Shown here one piece after another: positions 22,400 through 33,212 of a DNA stretch of 64,000 bases; position 1 is the first letter of the stretch; every line of letters starts with the position of its first letter. A program made the translations under genes and the position numbers. Source of the DNA: Gnetum montanum (taxonomy: Eukaryota > Streptophyta > Gnetopsida > Gnetales > Gnetaceae); NCBI GenBank assembly GCA_015680685.1, contig MNCI01022206.1:503974-567973 (forward strand), in the 5' to 3' direction. The notes beneath the pieces were generated by a model. That model was not told the DNA's origin. It made no database searches and saw only the letters and a list, made by a program, of their open reading frames with translations.

Positions 22400-24747
22400 C
22401 AACCCTCGTGGCATTATGTTGCTACAGTTGAGTAGGGAGTTTCCCTTGCATTGCTAAAGCAGGTGGTAATGGAGCTATTGGTGTGAGAGTTGCAGATGGA
22501 TTTGAAGGATGGTATGCTTGTGGGTTATCTTCCCTAGGAGAAGGTGTTCTATAATACTTCCGAGCTTGGTAGTGATGTTGTGGTGTAACATGACTAATAG
22601 AGTCACGAGGAGAGATTGGATGCTGCACGTAGTAGCCATATGGATCCGGTTGCTAGTAGGGGCATTGTTGCCTTGGTGGTGGCATCTCCCATGACTGTGG
22701 GTATTGCCACTATTGATGTTGCTTAATGGGTTGTGGTGGAGTTCCACTTGGATAATATGGTGAAGGTTGGTGGAACTACCTTGGGTTACCTTAGGATAAG
22801 GGAACCATCAGGGTACTTGTCGTTTATTAAGTCGTGGGTTGAGTGCATACACCCCAAACTCTTATAGATGTGAGATTACTGTGCAACATTCCTTAGGATG
22901 GTCATATTGGCATATCTCACATCCACCGTCATTGTCCATGTTTGAATCCACAGCCTCTTTGGTGATGGCCATTTTCCCCTTACCCTTGTTACGTGCATTG
23001 TCCACTTCTCTTTTTTTCTTTTTTTCATGGTTACTACCTCACTCCCTAGACTCCTCTACAATTTTAAGAACAGTTTTGAACCTACTATCTAAGGAGTCCC
23101 ACATTTGGTCTACCTTTGCCGATACTTCTGTTGTTAACTTTTGGAGCAGCAAAGTTTTCCTAGTCACCATCTCTTTGAGTGGTGACTCTTCTTCCTCCTC
23201 ACAGAATCTCACTCCCCTTTTTTGGAGGGAACGATCTTGGTTGTACTCTTCCACACTTTCTCTCTTTCGTAGCTCACCTTCTTCTTTGGCTACTTGCTAT
23301 AGCAATCTATGAATTTGATGGGACCTAAGCTCTGATAATCTTCCTTGGGCATACGTTCTAAGGTTTCTTCTTGTTTCATGCCTAAGTCCATCCACGAGAT
23401 GGTGTAGTTGATCCCATTGCGAATAACCATGGCTAGGGCAACGATGTAACAGTGTGTAATAGTGGCCTATGGTAGCATCCAAGGTTTTATGATTTCCTTG
23501 CTTCCATCCTTTGATTTTCTTCCATAGGTTAGACACTCGGAAGTATGTTTGGTACTTATCATTAAACAATTCTAACATTGTACTCCACCGCCGAATGGAT
23601 TTCGGTTCTAAGGACTAGTACCAGCTTTCAGCTTCTTTCACTAGTGTCCTTGGGAACAACTTTAGTTTTTGCCATTCATTTTCTATATTTTGCAAGGCAC
23701 ATGCATTGTGGAATGCTTGTAAATGATTTTGAGGATCAGTGTTGTATCCCTCTTCAAATCTTAGGATGTTCTTCATGTCTAACCTCTTGATCCTACTATC
23801 CTTTTGGTGCCTTGTTGGAACTCTTACGACCTTTGTTATATCTAGCATGCTTCTAGTTGCGAGTAGGGGTTCTTCGTGATCATCTCGTTCATAGCATCTA
23901 TGGTGTCTACGTGGTTCCCTACTCTCCCTTCTTCTATTCCTTGATTCCTTAGAGTGCCCTTGTCCTCATTCTCAACTATCTTATCAATGTTTTTCACTCT
24001 ATTTTTCCTTATCCTCATGATTGGTTTCCCTATGACTACGTCCAGACACTGAAGTAGAGGGTGAAGGTGAAGAAGAAGGAGAACCATCACCATGAAGATG
24101 TCTTCTACCTTCTCTTCAGTGGTCTTGGCCTTGATTGTGATAACAATTAGAACGTTTGCCCTTATCGTGTGTTCGTGTTCCCTCGTTGAACACTTTGTGT
24201 TCATGGGTATCAGAACCAGGGTTGTGAACAGTGGAGTGGAGGTTTTGATAGACCACCTCCTGACCATGGTTAGGAGGAGGAACATTGTTTTGTGGGGAAG
24301 CTATTGAAGTAGGTTAATCACCATCAAGTCCACTTAAAATGTGCAGAGCGTCATGGAACCACTTACCCTTCAAGGATGTATGGTATCTCTCATGTCACAA
24401 GTCCCTTTGATGTTGCGCTTCTGTGGGATGATAGTCCCTTGTCTCATGATCGCATGTGATGTATTCTGCATATAAAATCATCATTCCTATTCTTGAGAGA
24501 GCACGATGAAACATGTCAGGGATTGATCTATCTGGAGACAACACTATGTTACCCTCCAAGTCTCTCCAACATAGTTGTTCATCTTGGTGGAGAATAAAGG
24601 TGAAATTGGGTACATACTTATCATGATGAGTATATACCACATGAAACTGTTGAGGAACTGGTGGATCTTGTTACGTGTATTATGCCACCAACTGCCTCTT
24701 GTGTTAGTCCTAGGAGATGAAGTGCTCTTATGCAAAGAAGAAGACAT
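22400..24747 (-). pseudogene. Retrotransposon gag, element C (decayed)
   Basis: The start is on 24745-24747. NFTFILHQDEQLCWRDLEGN is at about 24540-24610. An Arg/Asp/His-rich low-complexity region follows (about 23890-24280). The gag core at about 23297-23848 contains MLELFNDKYQTYFRV, LHRCPSHGY and DGLRHETRRNLRTYAQGRL. A zinc knuckle with spacing C-x2-C-x3-H-x3-C (CEICQYDHPKEC) is at about 22880-22920, followed by a Pro/His-rich stretch. Frames shift at several points. Confidence 0.8.
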
Positions 24748-24873
24748 TTTTGTCTTATTCGGTGTGCGATGTACCATTGTCTTATCCTTCTTTGATTAAC
24801 CCTAAGGGTTTGTTCTAGTGTTCCAATGATATGAATGATTTCCTATGTTCTACGTAGCACACAAACAACTAAG

Positions 24874-24891
24874 TTCCCGGCAATGGTGCCA
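24874..24891 (-). other. Primer-binding site, element C
   Basis: Minus-strand TGGCACCATTGCCGGGAA, one base inside the LTR. It has three differences from TGGCGCCGTTGCCGGGGA. Confidence 0.85.
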
Positions 24892-24892
24892 A

Positions 24893-25692
24893 TGATGAGT
24901 GGCGAGGTACCCCTACACTCAACCATACAAATACGAGCATTTCACGCACGATTTGGTTGAACTCCAAGGACTAAGTGCTTATGCGTCTGAATGGAACACT
25001 TAGGGTTAATCAATTGTTGTCTTCTCAAACTTACTTGTATTTTCACTGTTGTATGGTTAAGTAAGCTTGAGGTATATGATTTTTTTAGGTTTTATATTTT
25101 TATATCTTATGTTAATAAAGGAAAGAGAGAGAGAACTAAGTGACTAACTTACATTAACTATTCATTAACTAAGTTCTAAATTTTCCTAACACCAGTATCC
25201 ATTCCCACTTGCTGTACACATCCTAAATCAGTGCAATGCTGCTGGGATTACCAAATGCTAATCGTTACTGGGTTACCAAGCACTACACATATGCTCGAAG
25301 CGGTCGTACTAAGTGTACTTAACTAAGAGAGTCGAAGGTTGAGAGAGAGATTAATTAACTAGGAAAGTATTAAATATTCAATAATAATTAATTACTAATT
25401 TGCTTAATCTTTATGCTACATGGTTTATCATAAAGTTCGTCTTTATTTCCATACACAAATGTGTGCTCAGGTAGAAATTACTCGAATAAAGATGCATTCA
25501 CTCTATGACTCCTACTACGGGCACACAGAAATTATTCTAACTCTCGACTAATAAAAATGCAAGAGTTTGGCTAAGGGTTTAAGTCTTACTACTTTGACAC
25601 CAAGGGTGCCACCTCTTATTTATAGAAGATGAGGCAGGACGCGATATTGCGTGGTGGATGCAATATTGCATACACGATATCGCAGCTCATCA
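24893..25692 (-). repeat. 5' LTR of element C (800 bp)
   Basis: It runs from TGATGAGTGGCG to GCAGCTCATCA and matches 18805-19561. The promoter end (about 25640-25685) holds GATATT, AATATT and GATATC boxes beside a TATA box at about 25619-25626 (minus-strand TATAAATA). Confidence 0.9.
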
Positions 25693-25697
25693 CTTGG

Positions 25698-26510
25698 CTA
25701 GAGATCATAGAACCCTCTCAATGGAGGAGGTATGTGTGATCTACCAAAAGACGACGACTGAAATAAGCACATGGTAGAATGAGGCCAAGCAACATGAGAA
25801 GCTCAAGGATCATTTCAGAGATCAGGTGGGGATGTACAAACAGGTGATTGGAAAAGAAATTCATATGGACAAAGCCCATATTAACACTCTCAGTGCTCAA
25901 AACATTGATTGGCAAGCCATATTGGATACTTATGCCTTTCCCCACAAAGCAGAACTGAAAAGCCTTGACCTGTAGATACAAGATCTTACGGAGTATATAG
26001 AGTTGGCAAACTTGTGGTATGCCAACTTAGCAATGTTGACAACAGGATGCTCAAGAACAAAATTGGAGAAGTAGGTAGTAACCACCTACGCTAAATATGA
26101 AATAGAATTTGTTGTACACAAGAAAAAATTGCAAAGATGAAAAGTAGTAAATTCTAAATTAGAGGTGGTCAAGACCAGCTACCATGGACCAAAAGATGTT
26201 ATGGTAGATTTGGCTCGATGGTTCACGGACTACTAAGAATGTAAGGATAAAGCTAGAGCCTATGAAGAGGAATGACAGTTGTTTGCAGCTTGGTATGTCA
26301 AGGCCAATCAGATGTTCCCACAACTACCATGCCCATGGGAGCTACTGACTCCATCAAACATTGGAGCATCAGCATGGATGGCACAGGATCCTTGAACTGA
26401 AGAAGAAAAGCTCTAGGCACTCCTTTAGAGACATCCATTTTTAAAGCCTGGAGCATAAGATAAGGAAAAGAGATCCATGGAGGAGCCACCACCACTAGGA
26501 ACCACATGAG
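25698..26510 (+). pseudogene. Element E ORF2, 3' part (coiled coil)
   Basis: It resumes the ORF2 frame after nested element C (RDHRTLSMEEVCVIYQKTTT). Helical, charged segments follow: KQHEKLKDHFRDQVGMYKQV and IDWQAILDTYAFPHKAELKS, then AAWYVKANQMFPQLPCPWEL near 26280-26345. In-frame stops are scattered. No enzymatic motif recognised. Confidence 0.6.
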
Positions 26511-26680
26511 TTCCAACAAATTTTTCCTTTTGTAATGTTGTGTCTATGTCCCAATTTTGTTTTGTTCAATCCCACACTGCAGCATGAGTATTTCCTGGTT
26601 AGTCAATAATCTCATACCTATCCACTATGTAATCAATTGAACTCATTCTCATTTTGTGTAACTTGAGGATGAGTTGTTAT

Positions 26681-26695
26681 TCAGTCATGGGGGTA
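26681..26695 (+). other. Polypurine tract, element E
   Basis: TCAGTCATGGGGGTA directly precedes the 3' LTR (TGATGAATCATGG). Confidence 0.85.
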
Positions 26696-27563
26696 TGATG
26701 AATCATGGTTTTCTAGGCCCCGATATCGGATCCTCGATATCGGGTACATGATATTGTAGCTTTGGATAACAATATCGAATACATGATATCGTGATTCCTG
26801 TGTAGGCCTATAAATACAACATTCAAGTGCACAAGAAAAGAGAGTAGTTGGTAAGTCTTAGGGTAGAGTCTTTTTATCAGTTTTTGGTTAGTTTTCGTTC
26901 TTTCCCCAATGCATGCCCATAGTGTGATGATTGTAATTGTACGGAACCTTTGTTCGAGTGTCATGTACTTGGACACACACATGATCGACAATAAAGATCA
27001 AGATTACTCCATCAATGTAGCATTCACTTAGCTTTTAATTACTTTAATTGTTAACTATTTAGTGTTTTCTTTTTTAGTTCATATTTCCTTTATTATCATT
27101 TTCACTTCTTGTTGATTAATGCAAAATGAGTACAACTTAATCACAAACATTTAAGTGTAACTACTTGGTAACCTAGTAGCATATCTAGAAGTGCTCAAGT
27201 AATGTGCGCTTGGTAATCCCAGAAGTAGTACACGAGGTCCAAGATGCATACAGATGATTAAGGATGAACGCTTATCACACTTAGGCTAGTTTAGATTTCA
27301 CTTCTTATTACCTATTAGCTTAAGTCAAGATTATTTTCCATCGTCTCTAAGAGTAGCACTAGTTTAGGATCCTATCATTCGCCTCACTCTGGACTAAACC
27401 ATACATGACAAAGCAAATACTAGTCCAGGTGGGAAGACAGTGAACTACGATCAACATGTAACTATCTAGATACCACAACCAGTCCATTTGCAGAGTTCGG
27501 CCAGATCATGCGTACACGCTCGTATTTGTATGGTTGAGTGTAGGGGTACCTAGCCACTCATCA
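26696..27563 (+). repeat. 3' LTR of element E (868 bp)
   Basis: It pairs with 11528-12394 and ends CCACTCATCA before GTACT. GATATC boxes at the start (for example near 26721 and 26735) recur at 14-bp steps, followed by an intact CCTATAAATAC TATA box at 26806-26816. About 750 bp of LTR lies downstream, so R plus U5 is long. Confidence 0.9.
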
Positions 27564-27568
27564 GTACT

Positions 27569-27949
27569 TTAGAAGCTCTATAGATAATTTTAGGACCATC
27601 ATCAACATCTACGTGATTATAAAATCTAGGTAAATAAAAACTTGAACAAACATGAAATGACAAAGCATGTTAACGAATGGAAAAAAGTTAAAGAAGCTTA
27701 AGAGGCTCAAATGGTATCATATTTAAATGTAAAAAATAATACAATTATTACCAATACAAGGTACGTTAAATTTTTTTCAAAAAATGTAGAACAAATTTAT
27801 GCTATGATTATTTAAATATTTAAGGATTAGTTTCTAGTAAAGTAGCACCTCTATGTACTAGAAAATGCTTTTTGTTGCTTTTGATATTTTTGGGTTAGCT
27901 AAAATTTAGGAGATAGGAGGTTCTACAAAGTCTACTATTCTAGGTTTTT
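27569..27949. other. AT-rich flank
   Basis: The pre-insertion flank of element E. No recognisable feature. Confidence 0.4.
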
Positions 27950-30500
27950 AAAAATATTTAATTAAGAATAATAAGATAAGCAAGCAAGGAAGAGTTTATA
28001 AGGGTATTATAGATTTGTTGAGAGATGAGTTTATACATTGTGTAGACTACTCTAAAATTGATGATCATAAGCAAAATGTATGGTTAAAAATTAAAACATC
28101 GACAAACATTATCTTTTTTTTTTCTTTTTGTTATTTTGCTCTAAAAGAATTCTTCCATTTATTATGGATTGGAACTTTCCAAGGACCACTTGTTTTAATA
28201 TTTAGAAAATGATATTACTAAATTTTCTTGTATTGGAAAAGTAATTATTTCTAGAGATTTTAATGCTTACATTGCTTCTGAGAAAGCTCTAGTTTTAGAT
28301 TGATGTGTAATAGATTTCAATTATTTGGTATATGATGAATACACATGTTTTTCTCTTGATACTTATATGACTAGATTTGATCAAGAATTAATTTTTTGGG
28401 GAAAATGTTTTGAGTTTTTAATTCTCAATGGTATTTCCAAATACCTAGATTTTATGCCATACACTTTTAAAAGTTTTCAAGGGAAATTGATTATTGACCT
28501 ACTTATTTGCACTCATGATAGTTTGGACATAATTTTTTATTTGGATGCTAGTGATAAATTATTTGAATTATCACACATTGTATCATTTTCAATATCAAAG
28601 CAATATGCAAGATTGCTAGGCGAAGTAAAAGGATACAAAATGTCAAATTAACAAATAATTAGTAGCAACAATATAGAGAGAAAGTTAATAGACTTTCGAC
28701 TGATAATAAGTGCCATAAGAACATTATAGAAGTTCTAGTAATGACTTCCTCAATGTGATATTATTGTTAAAGGTAGGGGAAAAAACTTGTGGTTCAACAT
28801 TAAGTATATACAACTTCGATTGCAACTTAAAAGAACTAATCATGATCCATAGGTTATTGAAACATACAAGAATCTTATTTGGTAAAAGAAAATGGAAATT
28901 TATGAAGAAGCATCAAGCACAACTTCTCAATATGATTTAGAACTTTTTAATCAAAAAGGCCAAAAAGCTTGGAATTTTGATTTTATAGTAATTACTAATT
29001 TTATTGAAGCTCTCTTTAAAAATTAATATGTTGTCCATATTTACCTCACCTCTCAGGTAAATCTATACATCACTCATACTTAGATAAAAGTAGGGTTATC
29101 TCAACTATCTTTTCGTAAAGCAACAGATGCTTTAGGCTTATATGTAGAGTTGCTTAAATGGGAAGGAACCATGGTTTATAAAGAAGTTTGTAAGCTTTTA
29201 AATAAAACTTTGTAGAATGCACTTCCAAAAGGTAAGTGCATCATTAAAGAAGTAATGTTATTCAAAAAAGGTAATAGAAATAACTTTAAATATTATAAGC
29301 TCATTATGATAAGCCAACTCCTTATTAAATTATTAGGTAATGTTCTTGAGAAAAGGATTAATAGTTAGGTAAAATAAAATGATGTTTGGGCAAGTTTATA
29401 AGCAGGTTTCAAGCAACATTGTTGTACATTGGATTACTTGATTAGATTAAGGTATTGTATGGACTACACTAAGGACTATCTAATAAGGTTTATCTCTACT
29501 TTGTGGATTTTTCCAAAGCTTATGACTTTATTATTTAGTATAAATTGTAGAGTTGGTTGTGATATATTAATATTCTTGGAGAACATTTATCTACTATTTA
29601 AAAGTTGCATGGTTAAGTATAAATTATATTCTTGAATACTAACATACATGAAAAATTTAAGCTAAATAATAATATTGGGTTGAAATAAGGATGTACACTT
29701 TCACTGACTTTATTTGGCATATTCATTGGCAAATTTAAACAATAAATGTCCTATGTTGCATTGGATTCTATTAAAGGTGAAATTTTTTCTGTGCATATTT
29801 TAATCATTGTTCATGATGTAGTTCTTATAGTAAAACTAAAGTTCAAATAAAGTTTTTGCTTCAAATTTGAGATGAATTTTGTACTATCTTAGTGTTGAAA
29901 GTAAATGTTAGCAAAACCAAAATGATGGTGTGAAACTTGAGGATTCAATTTACGGGTAGTGTAATGAAAACTTTTAGAAAATGTCCAAAAATACTTTTTG
30001 TTGCAAAAAGTAGCAAGTATGCTACCAATTGAAATTGTAGCTCTTCAAAAGATTTTACAAATTTATAAAATGATGCTTGCTAGGCCTAGTGCCCACCTCT
30101 TCATAGAAATTTATAAGTTCATCAAAGGAAAAGGATGGTTCAATGATGGTAAAAAAAAATAATTTCAAAAATGGAATATTGAAGATCAAAATTTAAATTT
30201 GAGCTTTAAGGATTTGAGGATTAGATAGAAAGAATTGAAGCACATGTGGGAACAATCATGTGGGGAAAAAAAAAACAATTTTATTTATAGTAGGTTCAAG
30301 GAGGATCTTTAACAAAAATAAGCAGTTATTTATTTAGTGCTATTTCTAAACAAAGTAAGATGGCAATCACATGTGCTCATATGGGATCTTCAAATAGGAT
30401 GAATTAATCTCAGTATTTAGGCAACAACATTACCATATTTGTTTAGGGCAGAGATATCAATTTTGGGTCATTTTCTTGATGAGCTGGTCAAGACCCATCA
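27950..30500 (+). pseudogene. LINE (non-LTR retrotransposon) ORF2 remnant
   Basis: The endonuclease-like part at about 28230-28580 shows ISRDFNAYIAS, LLICTHDSLDIIFY and LNGISKYLDFMPYTF. The reverse transcriptase at about 29220-29830 shows IIKEVMLFKKGNRN, LYFVDFSKAYDFI and GLKQGCTLS; the catalytic F-x-D-D region reads IVHDVVLI, so one Asp is lost. The C-terminal region at about 30010-30400 (LPIEIVALQKIL, LVLFLNKVRWQ) matches a second copy at 37300-37722. Many stops. No clear poly(A) tail or target duplication was found. Confidence 0.75.
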
Positions 30501-30839
30501 TGATCATATGAAAGCCTTGGGGTCTTACAAGAAAGTACTTAAACATTTCTATTTCCATATTTGACTTTCCACTGTAACAGACCTTTGAAATGAGAAAAAC
30601 TAGAAAATGCCTCTTCCTCCATAAATAAATAGAAAACTGAGAATGACAGATTGGAGTATACGTGATGGATATATATATATTTAAAGTTGCGATGAAGAGA
30701 GTGAAGAAATATATAAATGGCAGTGCCCATACTTAATTTAGCGTTTCTTTAGGAAAAGCATAAAGCCGTTTATATCGACAGAGTCTTAAGGAAGTAATAA
30801 AATCCCAGTTTCAATTTCAATTAAAAGGTAACGTGATTA

Positions 30840-31200
30840 AATTGGGTTATTTAAAAGGCATGATTGCAGTTTTCGCCTTTACCTTCTGTAAAGTAAGGAT
30901 TCAATGATTTGGATCAATCTTCAATGCTTATTGCAAAATAGATGAAATAAAGCTACGATCATGATTCTGATTTCTGACGGAAACAGTCATTTCAACAGGA
31001 ACCCCACTCAAATGCTCTGCTTTTCTCCTGTGACAGCAAGAACTCTACTACAATCACTTAAATTCCAAATTCCGGAGATTTCGTAGTTCTTGCGTGGAAT
31101 CTTGGCTGGTACATCATGTCATGGGTCTTTCCCTTGTCTTCCACCACCACCACCATTTCAGCAAGATTAAGATTTAACACCCCAACGGTCTTTTCTTTTT
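30840..31200 (+). repeat. Duplicate of the WRKY gene 1 upstream region
   Basis: It aligns by eye with 45815-46080, about 0.7-0.95 kb upstream of WRKY gene 1. Shared landmarks are ATGATT.C.GTTTTCGCCTTTA (30863 and 45825 areas), ATTCAAT...AATCTTC and the CTCTGCTTTTCTCCTGTGACAGCA-type stretch. It suggests an old segmental duplication of the WRKY locus. Confidence 0.55.
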
Positions 31201-31256
31201 TGTTAATTGCATTTCCATTTTCCCATTCCATTAAGCAATCGTGAACCAGTTTTAAC

Positions 31257-31495
31257 CAGTGTTACCAGACTCGGACGGAGTCACTCGTTTTTGCAAAAAT
31301 AAACTGTCGGCAAGTTACTCGGAAGATTCGGTCAAAACTCAAGTCAACCTTTGTATTTTTCAATTTTCACACTTTATAATCTTTTAAAATAGTCCAAATT
31401 TCAACTCACTCTGTGGGTCTCAAGTGACCCGTTTTCTTCAGAAAACCAGGAACTCTGTGAGTACTGGCTGAAACTCTACCAGTCTTGTAGTACTG
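31257..31495 (+). mobile_element. hAT-type MITE, copy 1 (239 bp)
   Basis: It begins CAGTGTTACCAGACTCGG and ends GTAGTACTG. It is flanked on both sides by the 8-bp direct repeat GTTTTAAC (31249-31256 and 31496-31503). An 8-bp target duplication and CA.TG ends fit the hAT superfamily. It has no coding capacity. A related copy in opposite orientation lies in intron 2 of WRKY gene 1 (47663-47909). Confidence 0.8.
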
Positions 31496-31506
31496 GTTTT
31501 AACAAA

Positions 31507-31554
31507 GTTGGTTCACTGGCAGGTTCTTAAGTTGGTTCACTGGCAGGTTCTACC
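31507..31554. repeat. 24-bp tandem duplication
   Basis: GTTGGTTCACTGGCAGGTTC occurs at 31507 and again at 31531. It is one of several short exact doublings in the window. Confidence 0.7.
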
Positions 31555-32059
31555 AAAGTTGATTGGTAAGCTGATTTAGTCATATATTCTAAAAAAAAAA
31601 ACAAAAGAAGAAAAAGAAAAAGAAACCAGAAAAAAGACTTAGAATGTATAACCCTGTTGTGAAATTCAGAATGTACTATCAATAAAATGTTGCATTTTCT
31701 TTAGTCTACTTTGAGTTTACATGATAGAAAGTAGAAGATGGATGCAACTTCTTCCAAACGAACATGCTTGTAGCCTATCAGGAAACATGAAGGATGAGCA
31801 TCACAGTTTTCTTAGTTGCTCTAAGACTTAACATTTAAGGAAAAAAAATATAATACTAGAGCACATACAGTGTTAGTCCACCACTTTGATGAGTGGATAT
31901 TTAACTTTATGATATAAATGTATTGTTTATCCGGTAAATTCCTGTGCCTCTTGGGACATAATTAAACTTCAGTTTTAGTTTCATATACATACCTACTGAT
32001 GATTCTTCTTAAATTCTCATAAACAAAGCTTCTTAGAATCTCATTTCTATATAATTTTC
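31555..32059. other. Intergenic, no feature seen
   Basis: AT-rich DNA with an A-rich run near 31591-31630. No coding or repeat match recognised. Confidence 0.4.
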
Positions 32060-32440
32060 TTTTTTTTAAATATCATAGTTTCAAAAATCAGATTGGATCG
32101 GTAAATCGGTAATTCGTTTTATAAATCAGATCTGGGAAGATCTAAACAAATGGATGTAAAAACTGGATTAAAATAATCAATATTTACAAAAGAGAGCACT
32201 TATATGCACTCATGTTAGTAACGGGATTTTCCATTTTTTTTCATCTAAAAGCTTAGTTAAAGTGGAAAATCAAATATATAAATTTTAATTTTTCACTGGC
32301 ATCAGAATTAACAATATACAATATATTGAACTTAAAAAATCAATAAAAATATAGCACTATTCATTAGATCAAATATCCCATCCAATTTTGAATCCGGTAC
32401 AATGTTGCTTTGAGAATTTATGGCAGGTCTTAATCCGATA
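32060..32440 (+). repeat. Copy of WRKY gene 1 intron 2, lacking the MITE
   Basis: It aligns with 47530-47655 and 47918-48110 on both sides of the intronic MITE. Identical stretches include CTTAAAAAATCAATAAAAAT (32331 area and 48005 area). At the MITE position this copy reads straight through (CACTTATATGCACTCATG near 32200), which looks like the empty target site. It lies upstream of, not downstream from, the WRKY pseudogene exons at 32812, so the duplicate is scrambled or comes from two events. Confidence 0.65.
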
Positions 32441-32811
32441 TTTCTCAATCTATGTTAAATATAAGTCTGCAGTTATTTTATGCCATGAACCTTTTTTTAA
32501 AAAGTATTATACATTACTCAGCATCAATAAAGCGATTTGCTTATTAGTTTTACTTTTAAACCATTTTTTAGTATTTTAGAATAAGATTTTTTTTGAAATT
32601 CTAGAATTATGGTTTTCCTGTTACTATTCTTTTATGATTCTTAAAAAACTTCACAAGTACACATGATTTTGAATCATGTGGAATCATGATTGTTACCATT
32701 TCAGGCTTTAACAAATCAGAATCCTGTGATGCTGATGCATAGTTTCTAATTATTTCCCACTAAGCATAATAAAAGCCCTAACCCTAACCCTTCCTGAGGA
32801 TTGTATGATGT

Positions 32812-33211
32812 TTTCTTGTTGGGAGAATGATGCTCACCTCATCATGCTATTGTTAGCAACGGCAAATAAATGATGAGGATGGGATCCAGTGAATGATGAT
32901 GTCTTACCCTGAAAATGATGGGAAGAAGTAGAAGCAACCGTCCAACTTGGAGGTCACTCTAAAGGAGTTGAATAAATCTCCAAGGATCATCCCATTAGAT
33001 TTGACGGAAAAGAATCAGAAATTGTTCCTCTGAAAGATGATCCCTTCTTCTGTCCTCCATGCATGCTTTTGCTGGATGCTGGATTTTTAAATGTTTTGTA
33101 GGGTCGTTAGTGCTGCTGGACCAGACAAAGAGAGAATGAAAAAAGCAGAGGAAGGGAGGGGACCAATGTTGTGTATTATTATGTGGACGGTTACAAATTG
33201 CCAAAATATGG
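32812..33211 (+). pseudogene. WRKY pseudogene (exons 1-2 of gene 1 type)
   Basis: The exon 1 remnant (about 32812-33032) aligns with 46764-47023, for example GATGCTCACCTCATCA and AAATGATGGGAAG. The intron 1 remnant ends with the same acceptor context (AG, then TGCTGCTGG at 33111). The exon 2 remnant (33111-33211) has lost about 25 bp, and the heptad region reads GYKLPKYG instead of GYKWRKYGKK. No third (zinc-finger) exon was found downstream. It cannot make a DNA-binding domain. Confidence 0.75.
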
Positions 33212-33212
33212 T

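Larger units (their letters stand above)
18805..25692 (-). mobile_element. Ty3/gypsy-type element C, gag-pro only, nested in E
   Basis: On the minus strand: 5' LTR (24893-25692), PBS (24874-24891), gag (24747 to about 22400), protease (about 22280-21590), 3' non-coding tract, polypurine tract (19562-19575) and 3' LTR (18805-19561). Flanks are GTTGG (18800-18804) and CTTGG (25693-25697), a 5-bp target duplication with one mismatch. Removing C and one flank brings the two halves of E's ORF2 into one frame. There is no RT, RNase H or integrase between protease and the 3' tract. Close relative of element D. Confidence 0.9.
11528..27563 (+). mobile_element. Ty3/gypsy-type element E, gag + ORF2, no pol, 5-bp TSD
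   Basis: A complete element: 5' LTR (11528-12394), PBS (12396-12413), gag (12527-14855), a spacer with an internal promoter-like block, ORF2 (16851-26510, interrupted), polypurine tract (26681-26695) and 3' LTR (26696-27563). Both sides carry the target duplication GTACT (11523-11527 and 27564-27568). Element C (18805-25692) is nested inside ORF2; without it E is about 9.1 kb. No protease, RT, RNase H or integrase is visible, so it is non-autonomous. LTRs and gag match element A. Confidence 0.9.

Noticed and set aside
26713-26991. 92-codon minus-strand frame in element E's 3' LTR
   Set aside because: It is antisense to the LTR promoter region; LTRs of this type are non-coding and the other LTR does not keep the frame.
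32776-32790. CCCTAACCCTAACCC, telomere-like
   Set aside because: Only two and a half units, and the spacing is 6 bp rather than the usual plant 7-bp CCCTAAA. Short telomere-like runs are common inside chromosomes.
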